A stretch of DNA of 64,000 nt from Dactylonectria macrodidyma (Eukaryota; Ascomycota; Sordariomycetes; Hypocreales; Nectriaceae), in contig JAGMUV010000011.1 of assembly GCA_020744425.1 (NCBI GenBank), forward strand, positions 1,116,001 to 1,180,000, given 5' to 3'. Below, piece after piece: positions 39,957 to 51,902 of the stretch. The first letter of the stretch is position 1. Every line of letters starts with the position of its first letter. Position numbers and translations under genes: made by a program. The notes under the pieces were generated by a model. The model was not told where the DNA came from. It did no database searches and saw only the letters and a program-made list of their open reading frames with translations.

Positions 39957-40964
39957 CTTGCAAGTGGTACTGTTGGTGTGTGTTCTGATGAAATAACGGT
40001 CAACAACGGCTGTTGGTCGAGAGGGCTGTTTCAACCAGATGGGTGCCTCAGGCACTAAACAACGACATGACGGATCGGTTAGATGATGAATAGAGATGTT
40101 CAGGTGCTCGCCTCCGTTGGAGGAGAAATAATGGTCAGGCTTCTCAAACGCCTGCGGGTCCCCACGGCCCGATCGGGTTCGAAAGCGCCAGGCATGCCAT
40201 CTCCCGAAGCCGTGATGCGCGCCATCCGTGCCCAGCTGCGCATGACTTGTTGAGTTGGATGGGCTTGCATTCGCAGAGGATGCCGGCGCCCGAGTTTGAT
40301 ATTCAAATGGCAAAATAGCTATCCATTCAGTCAAGTAGTTCGCTCGACTCTGGGAGGAATATCGAGGCCTCTGAAATGAAACACGTCCTTGGTCCTAGCC
40401 ATCAGGCACCTCAAACAACAAAGCGAATGCGGCTTTGCGAAGAAGCCCAGAGTAGCACAAGTTACAGCTAGACATTCGAAAGACCTAGCCGGTGCAACAG
40501 CTGCGCCATAATTCGTGGCAATGTATTGGCCACTAAGAGTATGCAATGCCGATCACCGGTGTACAGTCGCAGTTGACCATTTGGGGGCCACTGCAGCGAA
40601 CCAATGTGCAATCGATCTCAGAGCTGACGCCCAGCTCGCCACCGCTCTTGGCTGTCAGAAACCAATGTGCAAGTCCAAGAATAGACAAGGCTGTGGCTCC
40701 AGCTCGCCCTGTAATGTGCCCAGGAGACAGCTTGACCAGCGAGGTCTGCGTCTCGGCTGCACCTCAGCTGCACAATCCCTGTTTGGAGTAGACAAATCGC
40801 ACACGGCCAAGATGCCTTTTGGTGACACGACATAAAGTCACATGTCGTTACACTGGTGATTTGTCTATTTAGTATAAGAAACCCCGTGGTGCACGTCATA
40901 GAACCTTGCCTGGCCTCTCTTTTGCAAATGAGCCGAAACACTCGTTGCATCCCAACTACCCATC
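39957..40964. promoter_or_regulatory. Divergent promoter region, APH-like / DUF3176
   Basis: A 1.0-kb region between divergent starts. On the plus strand TATAAGAA at 40873-40880 lies about 90 bp before the ATG at 40965 and is a plausible TATA box. The frames inside are short and unlike proteins. Confidence 0.4.
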
Positions 40965-42997
40965 ATGTTCGATGATATTCCCCTCCGGACACAACAAAGC
41001 CTGCCACAATCATTCACAAGTCAGGCGGCTGATGATAGATGGTACAGTGGGCAAGATCGCGCTATTGAGTATTCCCTCGCACCGTCTGTCGAACTTCTGC
41101 CGCAGAATACCGACTCAACCTATGTTCCAACCACAGAAGGAACCTCGCCTAAACGTCCCAGTTGCATAACGCGTTGGACTAGAGGTCGAGTCCTCGAATT
41201 CCTTTCCATGCTAAGCAGTCTGCTGTCGTTGGTTTCGATCGCCGTCCTTCTGGCCGTTTGGTGCGACAAACCGCTATCGAAGTGGACGTTGTTTCTATCA
41301 CTAAACACGGTTGTTTCCATTCTGGCTCTCATCAACAAGGCTCCCCTGGCTTTCGTGGTGGGCTCTTGCCTCACCCAAGAGAAATGGGCATGGTATTCCA
41401 AGCGACAAGGGTCCCTTTCCGCATTTGTCTCGATCGAGGAAGCCAGCCGTGGTCCCTTGGGATGTTTCTGGCTGCTCTGGGACCTCAAAGTGAGGTAAAT
41501 TACACCTCACCGCGGATTCTCCTTCGTCTTGGGCTGACTTAAAATAACAGGTATTGGGTTTCGTTTGGTGCCGCGATTACGATTTGCCTCCTTGCCATCG
41601 ATCCATTCATTCAAAGTATCATCTTCTATTCCGGTGACTTTTCCAACGTGGACAGCATGACTGCTTCAATCGCCCGAGCTTCGATGCTAGATATTGGTTC
41701 ATGGGGGAGAGACCCGGGCATCGACATAGAGTACCACGGGCAGGGAGGCGTTCAAGATACCTACCGCGTCTATCCAGACATGGGCATGTTCTTCACAATC
41801 CAGATGGGATTCGTCAACGGGTCCACCTCAAGAACTACCGAGCCACCGGGAGTCTCTTGCCCGACTGGTAACTGCACCTGGCCTGCATATTCCACCTTGG
41901 GCTTGTGCAGTACCTGTACGGATATTTCGAGTCACTTGAAGACGAAAACGGGCAATGGAATGGATGACAGGTGCTCTACGTCTATGACATACAGGCAAAA
42001 CTTTACGCAATATGAACTTCCGTATGGACAAAATCGAACACCCATAGCGTTCCATCAAGGAGACGGGTTTCGTAACACAACGATTTCATGTCGAAATACG
42101 AAGCTCGAGGTCGGCGTGGCTGTGAGACCAAACGAAACGTACGCCTTTCGCGAATGGAACACCTTATTCGCTTCATTCGCCGTTCTCCACGCCTCAAGCG
42201 ACTACTGGGAAAATAGAATCCGCTGGGAAGACGACCAAGTGCGAGCTACAGAATGCGGGCTAAAGTTCTGTATCCAAACCTACAAACCCGAGATGCGGAA
42301 TAGCGTGTTCAAAGAAGTGACGATCCCAACATCATTTGAGCGAGACCCGGAGTCTTGGCAGCCCTCTTTCAATGATACTGACCTCCTGGAATACATCAAA
42401 GAGGATTTCGGTAACTCTCTTGCCGAACTTTATCACGGCCTCGAACCGAGCTGGCCCACGGTGATTCCAAGGAGCGATCTGAAGTTGCAAATTTTAGACC
42501 CAAACGGCCGCCTTCCAAGTGGTCTGCAGCAAGTCTTCAACATCACACAGAAGGCTATCACGACAATGATGGCAGACGTAGACGACGAGCTGGCCTACTC
42601 TGTCAACATGGCAATAACAGATTCTACAAACATCACGGCCTCTTTCGAGAACGCCGCTCGTCTCATTTCTTTCCGGATGCGAGAAATGGACAACGCTACC
42701 CAGGTAGGGGCTACTGAGCAATGGGTGATCTACATTCGAGTGCGTTGGGGATTCCTCGCCGCGCCTGCTATCCTGACAGTAGCTGCGATTGCCTTTTCCA
42801 TTCACTCGATTATCAGATCTCATAAAATTCAACACGGAACGATTGAATCTGACCCACTGAAGATGCTGGTGGCTGGTCTACAGCATGATGCAAGGGAAAG
42901 TGTTATGACAATGGCTTCGGAAGGAAAGAAACCGGACAGTGTTGTTGTCGGTCTGTACGAGGGGAAGCAGGGCGTTGAACTGGGGTTAGGACGGTAG
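40965..42997 (+). CDS. DUF3176 integral membrane protein
   Basis: Two exons, 40965-41494 and 41551-42997, give 658 aa. Three hydrophobic segments lie near the N terminus: LEFLSMLSSLLSLVSIAVLL, WTLFLSLNTVVSILALI and, after the intron, WVSFGAAITICLLAIDPFIQ. Between the first block and the last helix is a long outer domain with CPTGNCTWPAYSTLGLC, a pattern typical of DUF3176 (PF11374), and many N-glycosylation sequons. A final helix (WGFLAAPAILTVAAIAFSIH) is followed by a cytosolic tail. EKWAWYSKRQGSLSAF and DEASRGPLG-like EEASRGPLG are further family marks. It is probably at the plasma membrane. The function is unknown. Confidence 0.9.
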
Positions 42998-43275
42998 TTG
43001 TACTCAGCCAACACATGCTACATGAAGCCTCTCTCTTGACATCAAGGGAGAATCCGGTAGCTATTTCTGTCCAGGTGACAGTCTTCACGGCCGACTACCA
43101 GTATCTAGTGTCATCAGGAAATGATAGAGTAATGTACCATGGATCCTTAACTAACAAGAGTCTGGTGGCTAAATTCAATACCAAATATATTGCTGCAAGC
43201 TAACAGGGAAGACAAATCGAGAGAAGATGGAACAGGCAGTCTGCGTCTATGACTCGCAATCTAAAGTCTACAATA

Positions 43276-44481
43276 TCAAAGTCTCGGGGCGTCTTTTGAA
43301 TCTCTCGAGGTCGACGGGAAGAGAATGCCATCCTGATATCCAGTCGCCACATGCTTCCCCTCTGGGCTCCAGGTGTAACTCATCATCAGCCCTCTGCCAG
43401 CGCTGTACCGAGGCCAGTGAACTTCCTGCACCCACCATCCATCGCCCTGCATGACGGCCTCCTCCGGGTTGACGTGGACGTAAAAGGAGTAGCTCAGTGT
43501 GGCGGCCACGCCCAGGCTGTACCCGTAGCCGAGGTGGTTGCCGAGCATGATGATGCCGTTCCGGTCGGCCTCGAAGGCGTGGCATGTGATGTGGGCGTTG
43601 ACGTCCTCCCTGGGAATCGGGGCAAGCAGGCGGTACAGAACCAGCTCCCTTCGGTCCGGCAGGTCCTTGTCAGCGTTGTACTCGGACATGTCGACCTTGC
43701 GCATGTCGAGGATAGGAAAGGCCCCTGGCCCGGCGTTGGGGAAGGTGTCCTTGATGGCGTCAATGTCGGCCTGCGGGCAGTGGTCCCATTCCTCGGGTGG
43801 CCGCGAGGACAGGATCTTGCGGTAGCGATGGTGCGGCGAAGAGCCCTGGAAGTCGGAAGGGCTCGACGTCGGCCGCTTAAAGGTGACAAGGCAAGAGAAG
43901 CACTTGTCGCCCGGAGGCGAGTTGGCATCCGAGGCTGGGAACGGGCCAGATGGGTTCACCGAAGGCTCAGTGGACTGAAGCGCATTGACAACACGGGTTG
44001 AGAATGAACGGCTTGAATGAACCTCCGACACGTTGAAAATGAAGGGCCGGTCCAGGAGCCCGGGGTTAGTGAAGACGGCCTGGATTGTCTGTAGCTGGTC
44101 AGCATGTTGAGATCACCGATAGCCAGAGCCAGAACCAATCCCACTCACATGAATAGCGCGACGGCCCTCACCCTCGTCATAGCCGTTCTTGATATCCTCC
44201 TCCTCGACGACCCGCGCAGCCGCAAGGGTGGCCATGGCATAGACGACACCTCCATAGGCTCCTCTGGTGACCTTGACGGCCGACACGCCAATCGACTCCC
44301 AGGGAAGCTCGGTGCCCGGCATCCAGGGCGGCTGGCGGTTCATGAACCTCGTCTCGTGCTTCCCGGCCGAGAGCACGTCGGGAAGCTTTTGCAGCTCCAT
44401 GGCTTCCTGGAACGACATGCGCTTCCACTCCTTGGGCGGGTTGGCGGGCGCCGCCTTTGACGCGTCGGGATCGTCTTCCAT
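43276..44481 (-). CDS. Acyl-CoA thioesterase, TesB-like double hotdog
   Basis: Two exons, 44481-44149 and 44094-43276 (54-bp intron), give 383 aa. Marks of the fungal TesB-like acyl-CoA thioesterase family are TRGAYGGVVYAMATLAAARV in the first hotdog domain, then LQTIQAVFTNPGLLDRPFIF, VHSSRSFSTRVVNALQ and LGNHLGYGYSLGVAATLSYS. The last part, GDGWWVQEVHWPRYSAGRGL with the following YTWSPEGKHVAT, is the second hotdog domain with its conserved Gly-Arg and catalytic neighbourhood. It hydrolyses acyl-CoA to free acid and CoA. I see no clear C-terminal peroxisomal SKL-type signal (it ends APRL). Confidence 0.9.
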
Positions 44482-45838
44482 CAGGCCTGGAACGACGGCG
44501 AAACCGGCAGCGACTAAAGATAGAGTCTTGCTTTACAGAGTAGACTTATAAGATCATCAACGATCCAGTCCGGGAATCGCGAGGCCGGTGGTTGGGCAAT
44601 GTCTAGCCGGAAAGGAGGAGCGATGTACCCACACGGCGGCCTGACGAGGTTATCAACCAGTCTCGGTGGCGCGTTCCGACACCCGTGGCCGGGGTGACGG
44701 CCCAGCTAATTCCCCTAATTCCCCTCTGTACCGAGGCACCTAACATTTTTCGGGTCAGAGTTGGTTCAAGATTCTCAACCTACGCCAAGGTCAGTATGCA
44801 TCATGACGAAAATGTGACTCTTTTTAAATGAGTGTCTTGTCATCGAAGGGAACAGAGCTACTGTAGCTCCCTCCAGTAGACCTCCAGGTGTTTGGGCTGT
44901 TTTTCACCATTACACGTGCTCACAACCAAGCTGGACTCTTACCCTGTAGCACGAGCTCAATTAACAAAATTGATGTTCCAGCCTCCCTAAACTAGAAACA
45001 AGCATTGAAAGCCGAGGTAGGAGGAGAAATCTTGATAGAAAATGGTAAATTACAAGATGAAACTAAGAAAACCATGGTCAGGAAACACGTTAGTCTTTTA
45101 GCCGGTATGGTGACGCCTAGAAATTGGAGAACAGCCGCGCTGTCACATACACAGAGATCGTAAACATTACCTCTTTGTCTTTAGCCTTGGACTTATAAAT
45201 CTCACGAGTGCCATAGAATTTATTTAAATTGCGTAATATGACCTCGATGCACTGTTCATCGGATCGGTAGGTTCCCGTTCCACTTGCGGAGAGGATCCAT
45301 TCGTGAACCGCCCCGATGATCTACCACAACGGACCTAGGAGCTAATTGACCTTATTTTGACATGCGTTGACCCCATATTCAAGATGCAGTTTCATGCCGA
45401 GCTTAGTTTGAATTGGTCTAGTTTGCTGGTCGTCAAGGCGCTGGAGGAGGCATTGGAGCGGTAATGGCTTGTTACCGTAATTTAACATTTCGTACGTAAA
45501 ATGGCAGCATCTCGTGCTGACGATTGCGCGTCATGTCGAAACCTAGGCGTCAGAGCCGAGTTTAAATAGAGATGGATGCCAATGATTAGCTGCTTGTGTT
45601 GATGTTGATGCCATTCAGTCATCATCAACGGCCAGTAGTGGGGTGAGCATGCAGGGACAAATGCTCCGGTCGAGTCGATGACGTAGTTGCTCGCAAACGG
45701 GCTTGAAGTCAGTCCTTCAACGACGTCTTCCAACTGTGGCCAGCCACCACCTCGAAAGGCGAAATACATAAAGGGAGGGATTCGACAATCTGCGCAAAAA
45801 AAGCACCATCGAGGAGAGCATTCCCGAAACTCACCAAA
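44482..45838. other. Divergent intergenic region, 1.36 kb
   Basis: Between the thioesterase (-) and HAM1-like (+) starts. It is presumably both promoters. No coding sequence is supportable; the frame at 45482-45769 has no family resemblance. Confidence 0.35.
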
Positions 45839-48061
45839 ATGTCATCGTGCTTCGGATGCTTCTCTGGCAGCGAAGAGGGCGAGCGCGAGCCGCTGCTCCC
45901 GCGATACAACGACGACACGGCACTACAGACGCGCCTCCATGAGAAGCTCCACACATACCAGATGCTCCGGGCCATGTCCAAGGGATTCATGCCGACCAAT
46001 GAACAGGCCATCGTCCATCTGCGCACTCTTCTATCCGCCCAGGTCCTGAACCCAAATGGCAACAATCTGACCCCCTCGGGACGAGCGCTGGTCCGTAGCA
46101 TCAGGCTCTGGCTCACTCAGCTCATCGCGTTACTGCAGCACAAGAACTCCGAGGACCAGATACAGGATTTTATTTGGTACTTGGCCAAGGCGCGGCTGGA
46201 TGTCGATGTGGCGGATATCGGAGCGAGGGCGTCTCGGGCCAAAGTGCAGGCAGATGCAACAGCGACATACAGGAGCATACAGACAGTGGGCTCGCTGCTC
46301 CTCAACAACTCGGATTTTCGCATCTTTCTATCCGACTTGAGCACTGTTGGCAGAGAAGTGCTTCGGGATACGGCATTTACTCTGGCCGATGTATCCAAGC
46401 AGGCGGGCGAGTCCATCGAACCGAACAAGGAGAGCCAGGACGCGTTGAAACATCCAAATGGCAACTCTCAACCTGTGCCGACAAACGAGGATCTCAAAGA
46501 TGAACTGGTCAAGGTATCAGACGCTGTGACAAACGGTGCCGCAGACGTAATCGAAGAGGCCGGACAGAGCTTGACGGAGCACGTAAAGGGAGAGGAGGGA
46601 GAGACGCTGGTCCATCGCCTCAAGGAAACCGTCATCAACCTTCGGAAGCGTACAGACTATTCGGAATCCGTTTCGACGCTGTCTCGTCTCATTCGGCGGT
46701 ACCTCCTGGCATACTCTCACGCCGCGGCGGAGACGATGCAAGCCGTCGAGGAGGATGCGCACACCAACGCCGAGGCCGACAAGGCGCTGCACAACTTCTG
46801 GCTCTTCATCACCTCCCTCGGAAACCGTGAGGACTGGGACAATGTGGAGAAGTCGTTTGCGTCGGTCATAGAGGATGGACAGACGGATCCCAACTTTGAC
46901 GAGCTCGTCAAGCAGATTGGCAACATGGTGCAGGACATGTTGATGGAGCCCGACTTTTTTGACGAGGCCGAGGAGCGGTTCCAGCAACTGCGCAAACAGT
47001 CGAATGAGTTGGTGGCCAAGTCGTCAATTCGGGATGACCTGGATGCCCTCCTTGCCAGCCTGCACTCGGCGCTGCGCTCGGTGCTGGAGGATGCGGACAC
47101 GGCGAAGCTCATCAGCGTCAGCAAGCGGATTGCTGCTCTTCTATCCCCAGTTGGACAGCGCGCCAACAATGAACTTATCTCCGACTCGATTAACATATTT
47201 GTGCCGCTGCTCATCCAAGCCATCCAATATATCCCCATTCCGCGCGTGGAAGTAGCGTCGCCAGCCATCGACCTCTTGCTGGAGAACCTCATCCTCGAAC
47301 CAGGGCGGACCGTTAATCACAGCTCATTCTTCCCATTCAAGCTAAATATTTCGACACAGAATGAAGTGGAAGTACGGAAAGCACGGTTTGGAACAACATC
47401 GTCACTAACGTCGCTGGTTAACATCACAATCTCAGGGCTGTCTATCGCGGCTGATGACCTCGGCTACTGGCTGCGTCTACACTCTGGTTTACTTCGGATG
47501 GTGGACGAGGGCCTTGCTGGATTCTACCTGGACGAGCGCGGCGTCGACATATCCCTCGATATCGAGATTGGGCGGGAGCGGCTGGAGCAGATGGTGGTCC
47601 TGCGGAACGTCGACGTCAAGATCCACCACCTCAACTACAAGCTTAGCAAGTCAAAGTTTGCGTGCCTGGCTTGGTTCCTCAAGCCCTTCATACGACCTAT
47701 CGTGAAGAAGGCACTGGAGATCAAGGTCGCGGCAGGCATCACTGAGGGCATACACACGCTGAACAGGGAGCTACTCTACGCAAGGGAGAGGCTGCGAGCC
47801 ACGCGCATCGCCAACCCCAGCGACCTGTGGACCTTTGTCCGCGCCGTGCTCGCCCGGCTGGTACCGGCGAAGGACCCAGACATCGAGGCGCGGGTCGGCG
47901 TCAAGGCGGCGGGCAAGGGCGTGTTCCAAGGACGCTATGCTCCGGGCAGCCTGGTCAGGCTGTGGGAGAGGGAAGGCCAAGATGCGGAGCAGCAGGTGTT
48001 TGAGTACCGGCGGGAAGGATGGAAGAATGACATATTTGACGTCAAAACACAGGCGGTGTGA
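45839..48061 (+). CDS. HAM1-like protein
   Basis: A single uninterrupted exon of 740 aa. The N terminus MSSCFGCFSGSEEGEREPLL has clustered cysteines that could be lipid-modified. The protein is largely helical (HKNSEDQIQDFIWYLAKARL, LIRRYLLAYSHAAAETMQAV). A C-terminal beta-rich part has LNISTQNEVEVRKARFGT, ITISGLSIAADDLGYWLRLH and IHHLNYKLSKSKFACLAWFL. This order matches the fungal HAM1-like N-terminal and C-terminal domains. In C. neoformans a HAM1 protein affects mating and palmitoylation-linked traits. A role at membranes is likely but not shown by the sequence. Confidence 0.85.
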   Translation: MSSCFGCFSGSEEGEREPLLPRYNDDTALQTRLHEKLHTYQMLRAMSKGFMPTNEQAIVHLRTLLSAQVLNPNGNNLTPSGRALVRSIRLWLTQLIALLQHKNSEDQIQDFIWYLAKARLDVDVADIGARASRAKVQADATATYRSIQTVGSLLLNNSDFRIFLSDLSTVGREVLRDTAFTLADVSKQAGESIEPNKESQDALKHPNGNSQPVPTNEDLKDELVKVSDAVTNGAADVIEEAGQSLTEHVKGEEGETLVHRLKETVINLRKRTDYSESVSTLSRLIRRYLLAYSHAAAETMQAVEEDAHTNAEADKALHNFWLFITSLGNREDWDNVEKSFASVIEDGQTDPNFDELVKQIGNMVQDMLMEPDFFDEAEERFQQLRKQSNELVAKSSIRDDLDALLASLHSALRSVLEDADTAKLISVSKRIAALLSPVGQRANNELISDSINIFVPLLIQAIQYIPIPRVEVASPAIDLLLENLILEPGRTVNHSSFFPFKLNISTQNEVEVRKARFGTTSSLTSLVNITISGLSIAADDLGYWLRLHSGLLRMVDEGLAGFYLDERGVDISLDIEIGRERLEQMVVLRNVDVKIHHLNYKLSKSKFACLAWFLKPFIRPIVKKALEIKVAAGITEGIHTLNRELLYARERLRATRIANPSDLWTFVRAVLARLVPAKDPDIEARVGVKAAGKGVFQGRYAPGSLVRLWEREGQDAEQQVFEYRREGWKNDIFDVKTQAV

Positions 48062-51000
48062 TGGATGTTTGCGTTGGGCCGTGATGGGAAGTGGTGCGTC
48101 GTCGACTGGGCTCGAAGGATGGGCGGGCTTGAAAAAAGGAAGGGCCTGGAAGATGTGCGTGAAGGGATATGGCGTTCTTGGTTGGACGCATGGGATGATG
48201 ATTGGGGAAAAGGGGGTGGCTCGAAATGGCCGCGGCGTGTTGGTGGCCAAGATGCGGCTGAGTCGACGAATATCTAGACCCCCCCCGACGACCCGAAGCA
48301 GGTTGTAGTAATGTGACGAGTCTTGATGACCAAAAGTGAGACGCAGAGCCGTGCATGTTGCAAATGCTTACCAAAAGCTGTGCTCTCGCTGGTCAAGCCC
48401 AGGTCCAGGGTTCCGCTGAGATTTGCCGCCGGCTCACCGAGGGCGACCTCCCCGCCCGCGTCCGCAAGGGGAAGTAGGGATTCTTACGTACAAGATGGTA
48501 AGGGACCTTGGACCAGGCTTGAAGAGGCTTGAAGAGAGGGGGAGAATTTGGTTCCAACGAAAAACTGACAGGGGAGGCCATGGGCTTGCGTGCGTCTTGT
48601 CTACTGCGTGTGTGTCTGCGCGTGCGTCTTTTAACTGTGGGGAAGTTGCGCCAGCGCTGTGTTGCCTGTCTGTTCTAGCCTGTCCTGGCCCTGTCCCAGC
48701 CCATGAAGATGAATGATGATGCATCCCACTTGATCCGATCCTAGCCAAGCGGAGACTCCACGGTCCAGTCCCCCCTGTGTTGGGTTGACGACTGAATCCC
48801 CTGTGCCGAATGCTGTGTGTTAACTTAGCACTGAACCTGAACATACCCTTTTCAGCAGTCCACCGCGGCGCAACTCCAGGCTTCTCAGCGCGGCCCCTTC
48901 CCCTCCCACCCTTGCTCTGTGCCTGCGCCTGTGATGGGCCTGGGGCAAGCTGTGCCTCCTCGCTTGATGCTGACAGGCCTGGCCTGACAATAACATGGTA
49001 ATAATGCGGTGCAGAGGGGCGGGGCATGAAGAAAGGAAGAAAAAGCCCACACCTCCATCATGTATTCCTTTCGTTTCCCGCTATGCATGTTGCATTGGCT
49101 CTTGTCCGTCGTCGGTGCGGAGCGATGCGATGCGCGGTGCGAAGCGGGTGCGGTGCGGTGCGAAGCGGGTGCGGTCCACGCGACCAGGGTATGGTGGCTT
49201 GGGGATGGGATGACCCTACGCTCCCGAATGAATTTGCCACTTTGAAGCACCGTGCAAAAGGGTGTTAGAATAATCGCCCAAAACCTCAAAGATGCAACTA
49301 TGTCCACTAGTCCCAAGCCTCTTGTCCCTCAGCGTCGGTCCCTGGTAGACGATCTTTGCCCCGATCGGACAAAGACTGCCTTTTCTCCCCGCGCGACGAG
49401 GCGGAAAAAGCAACGAGAGGCGTGTGTGAAATAAGAAGAGAGAATGTCGTACCATGAGAGAGAAGAAAACATAGTTTCAGCTGAATGGCCCAACCAGCGA
49501 GGGAATATTGGGTGGAGTGGCGGCTGAGGTTCTGGGTCACGAGAGGGATATGTTCAATTTTAGCGACCAAGCCATGTTTTTTGGTTTGATGGGTACCTAC
49601 CTACTGTATGTACTGTATTTTGCGTGCGTTGGCTACGTTGAGAGGGAGAGTATGTACCTCTTCTTACTCCGTACATGAGCCTGCTTTGAAGGTCTGACTT
49701 GGATGAGACTGCTGCTCGTATGGGTGGTAATTAAGTTAATTACTTGTAATGCCAACACATATCTCGAAGGTTTAACACATTATACCCCCTGCACGGCCAA
49801 CCGGCTGACCCTCTTCTGAAGAAACACTATTCCTTCGACTGCGACGCAATGACGGCTTTGATGCTACGATTTCTGGGCTGGCAACAAAAGCTGGCAAAGC
49901 TGGACAAGGTACCGTTGCGAAAGCCGACCCGACCAGCGCGGCCAATCACAAGCGCGGAGTTGGCAGAGCAGAACAGGTCAGGGGGCAGAGACATTTCGCA
50001 TTTCTCCGCTTTCTCCTCGCTCCACCGTCCGAAGAGCCCACTCCTTTTTTTTTTCTTGCTTCGCTTTGCATGTGTCTCTCTTTCTCTTCATGCGCCGACC
50101 ATCCGGCACGCCAATGCGTGCCACGACGAATGGGCTCTTTTTCCTTTCGTCCCCCCTCTCGCTAATGCCAAAAAAGAAAAACCTGCTGAACTGTTGGGGC
50201 CAATCCGCGCGCCCTCAAAAAAAACCTAGGTACTTCAAGAAAGAGGGACCCTGCGATCCCTGGACGCTTGATTCAACCGCCTGACCAACACCCGGCCTAT
50301 GAGACGCTGGATGGGCGTCCTTGCCTTGCCCCGGACGTCTTACCCCGGACATGGCCACAGCCTGCAGGGCCCTTTGCGAGTTGAATTGATTGAAATGCTT
50401 GTACATACAGAACAGTAGACAGACGCCCCTCTCTGTGTGCTTCTCAACATGCCCCAAGTGTACCTCGTAGGTAGTGTACTACGTATTCTGCATCTCATTC
50501 ATTCATTCGCCCCCTCTTTTGTCCTCTCGTCTCTCAGAACTTTGAGCCCCCTTGCTGCCCTGTAAATGAATAGCCTTGGTAATCCGTCGCTTCCCATCGG
50601 TCTGTCGGCCACGGCATCTCTCGATTCTCTCACACACACACGCACGCCCCCCACGATCGTCCATCCCCCAACGCTGCTGCCAAACTAAAAAGTGGCTCAT
50701 CACTTGTTCCACCCAGGCCGTTGATCATGGCGACAGCGACCTTGGCTAGTCCCAGCTTGCGACAACCAACCAACGCACCCTGCCTTTACCCCATTCCCTC
50801 CTGTCGCCCCCCCTTCTCTGCTGTCTCTGCGTCTGCTCTTCCCTTCGGTCTGCAGATCTAGTTACATGGGCTTTTCACCTAACGCGGTGTTGCAGGAAAC
50901 AAGCTCCATTGGCCGGTTCACAACCTTCATCTCCTCCCCTTTGCGACATGTCTGTTTCTTCCACCCCCCCTCGTCCCTCATTCCGCCACCAGGCTTCTGG

Positions 51001-51902
51001 GACCTCCCTGACCTCTTAGTCTCTCATGCCAGAACAAGCAATCCGACCCCATCTCCACGGTCCACCTCGTGCCGGCCCCGGATTTCCCGTAGAATTGGTA
51101 CGGCGTGATCCTTGTGGCCACACCCTCTTCGGCTGCCGACCCCGTCCTTGGACGACCTCCCCCCTCTCTTCTTCCATCCTCCGTCCTTTCTCTTTGCGCC
51201 TCTCTCGTTTTGAAATCCTTCCCCGTTCATCAAGTCTTCCCAACCCTGGCCCCGCCCTCTTTTTTTTTGCCCCGAACGTACAACAATAGATAACAGCGGC
51301 TCGCCTATCGCTCTGTCTCTAGCCGCCGTCGACTCTTTGCCGCAACACTCTTCGGCGCTCACCACAACTGGCGCAACCCCCACTCCAACTACGCGCGCCC
51401 AAGGTATCACGCCAGGCGTCTCAGCCTCTATCCTGCAGCTTCAGCCAGCAACCTGCTGCGCCTGGCCCCCTCGCGTTGGATTTCTGGTGGAGAGAAAGGC
51501 TCTTTGGTGTTGCTCGGGTCTTACGCAACTCTTGTCATACGGGGATCCGGCCAGCGGCCACGGCCACCTGACGACGCTCAAGACTGGCAGAATTTGGTAG
51601 AGAATCAGCAGAGCATGGTCTGACCAGCAACCTCGAACAGCAACCCGACGATAAAATTCTCACCCCAACCGCTCTCAACCCGGGTATCGCAACAACTTTC
51701 TTGTCATTGGCTTTGGACCTCTGGACGAGTTTCCTCAGTAAAAACCAACCCTAACTGAACATCAAATCTTAATCCACCATTCGCCCTGGATCCTCACTTT
51801 AGTTGCACAGTTGTGAAGCGGATGGACACGGCGGAGGAGGACCCTTGACCACACGCGGAGCCCGTCGTCTCTCTCCCGTCAGGCGAAGCGCGAGCTGTTG
51901 CC
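48062..51902. other. Gene-free region, 3.84 kb, with pyrimidine-rich tracts
   Basis: No supportable gene is found. 49134-49175 holds two perfect tandem copies of a 21-bp unit. From about 50,500 to 51,700 the plus strand is rich in C and T (CCCCCCTTCTCTGCTGTCTC and similar), as in long 5' leaders and promoters of fungal regulatory genes. The next gene starts at 51903, so much of this may be its leader. Non-coding RNA cannot be excluded. Confidence 0.45.
49134..49175. repeat. Perfect 21-bp tandem duplication
   Basis: GCGGTGCGAAGCGGGTGCGG plus T occurs at 49134-49154 and is repeated without change at 49155-49175. It is intergenic and looks like a simple slippage product. Confidence 0.85.

Noticed and set aside
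39957..40334. N-terminal extension of the phosphotransferase frame
   Set aside because: The open frame continues upstream but has no family resemblance; the ATG at 39956 gives a natural length.
43351..44001. 216-aa plus-strand open frame
   Set aside because: Antisense of acyl-CoA thioesterase exon 2, which has clear family motifs.
49849..50229. 126-aa plus-strand frame
   Set aside because: Low-complexity translation of pyrimidine-rich DNA with no motif or splice context.
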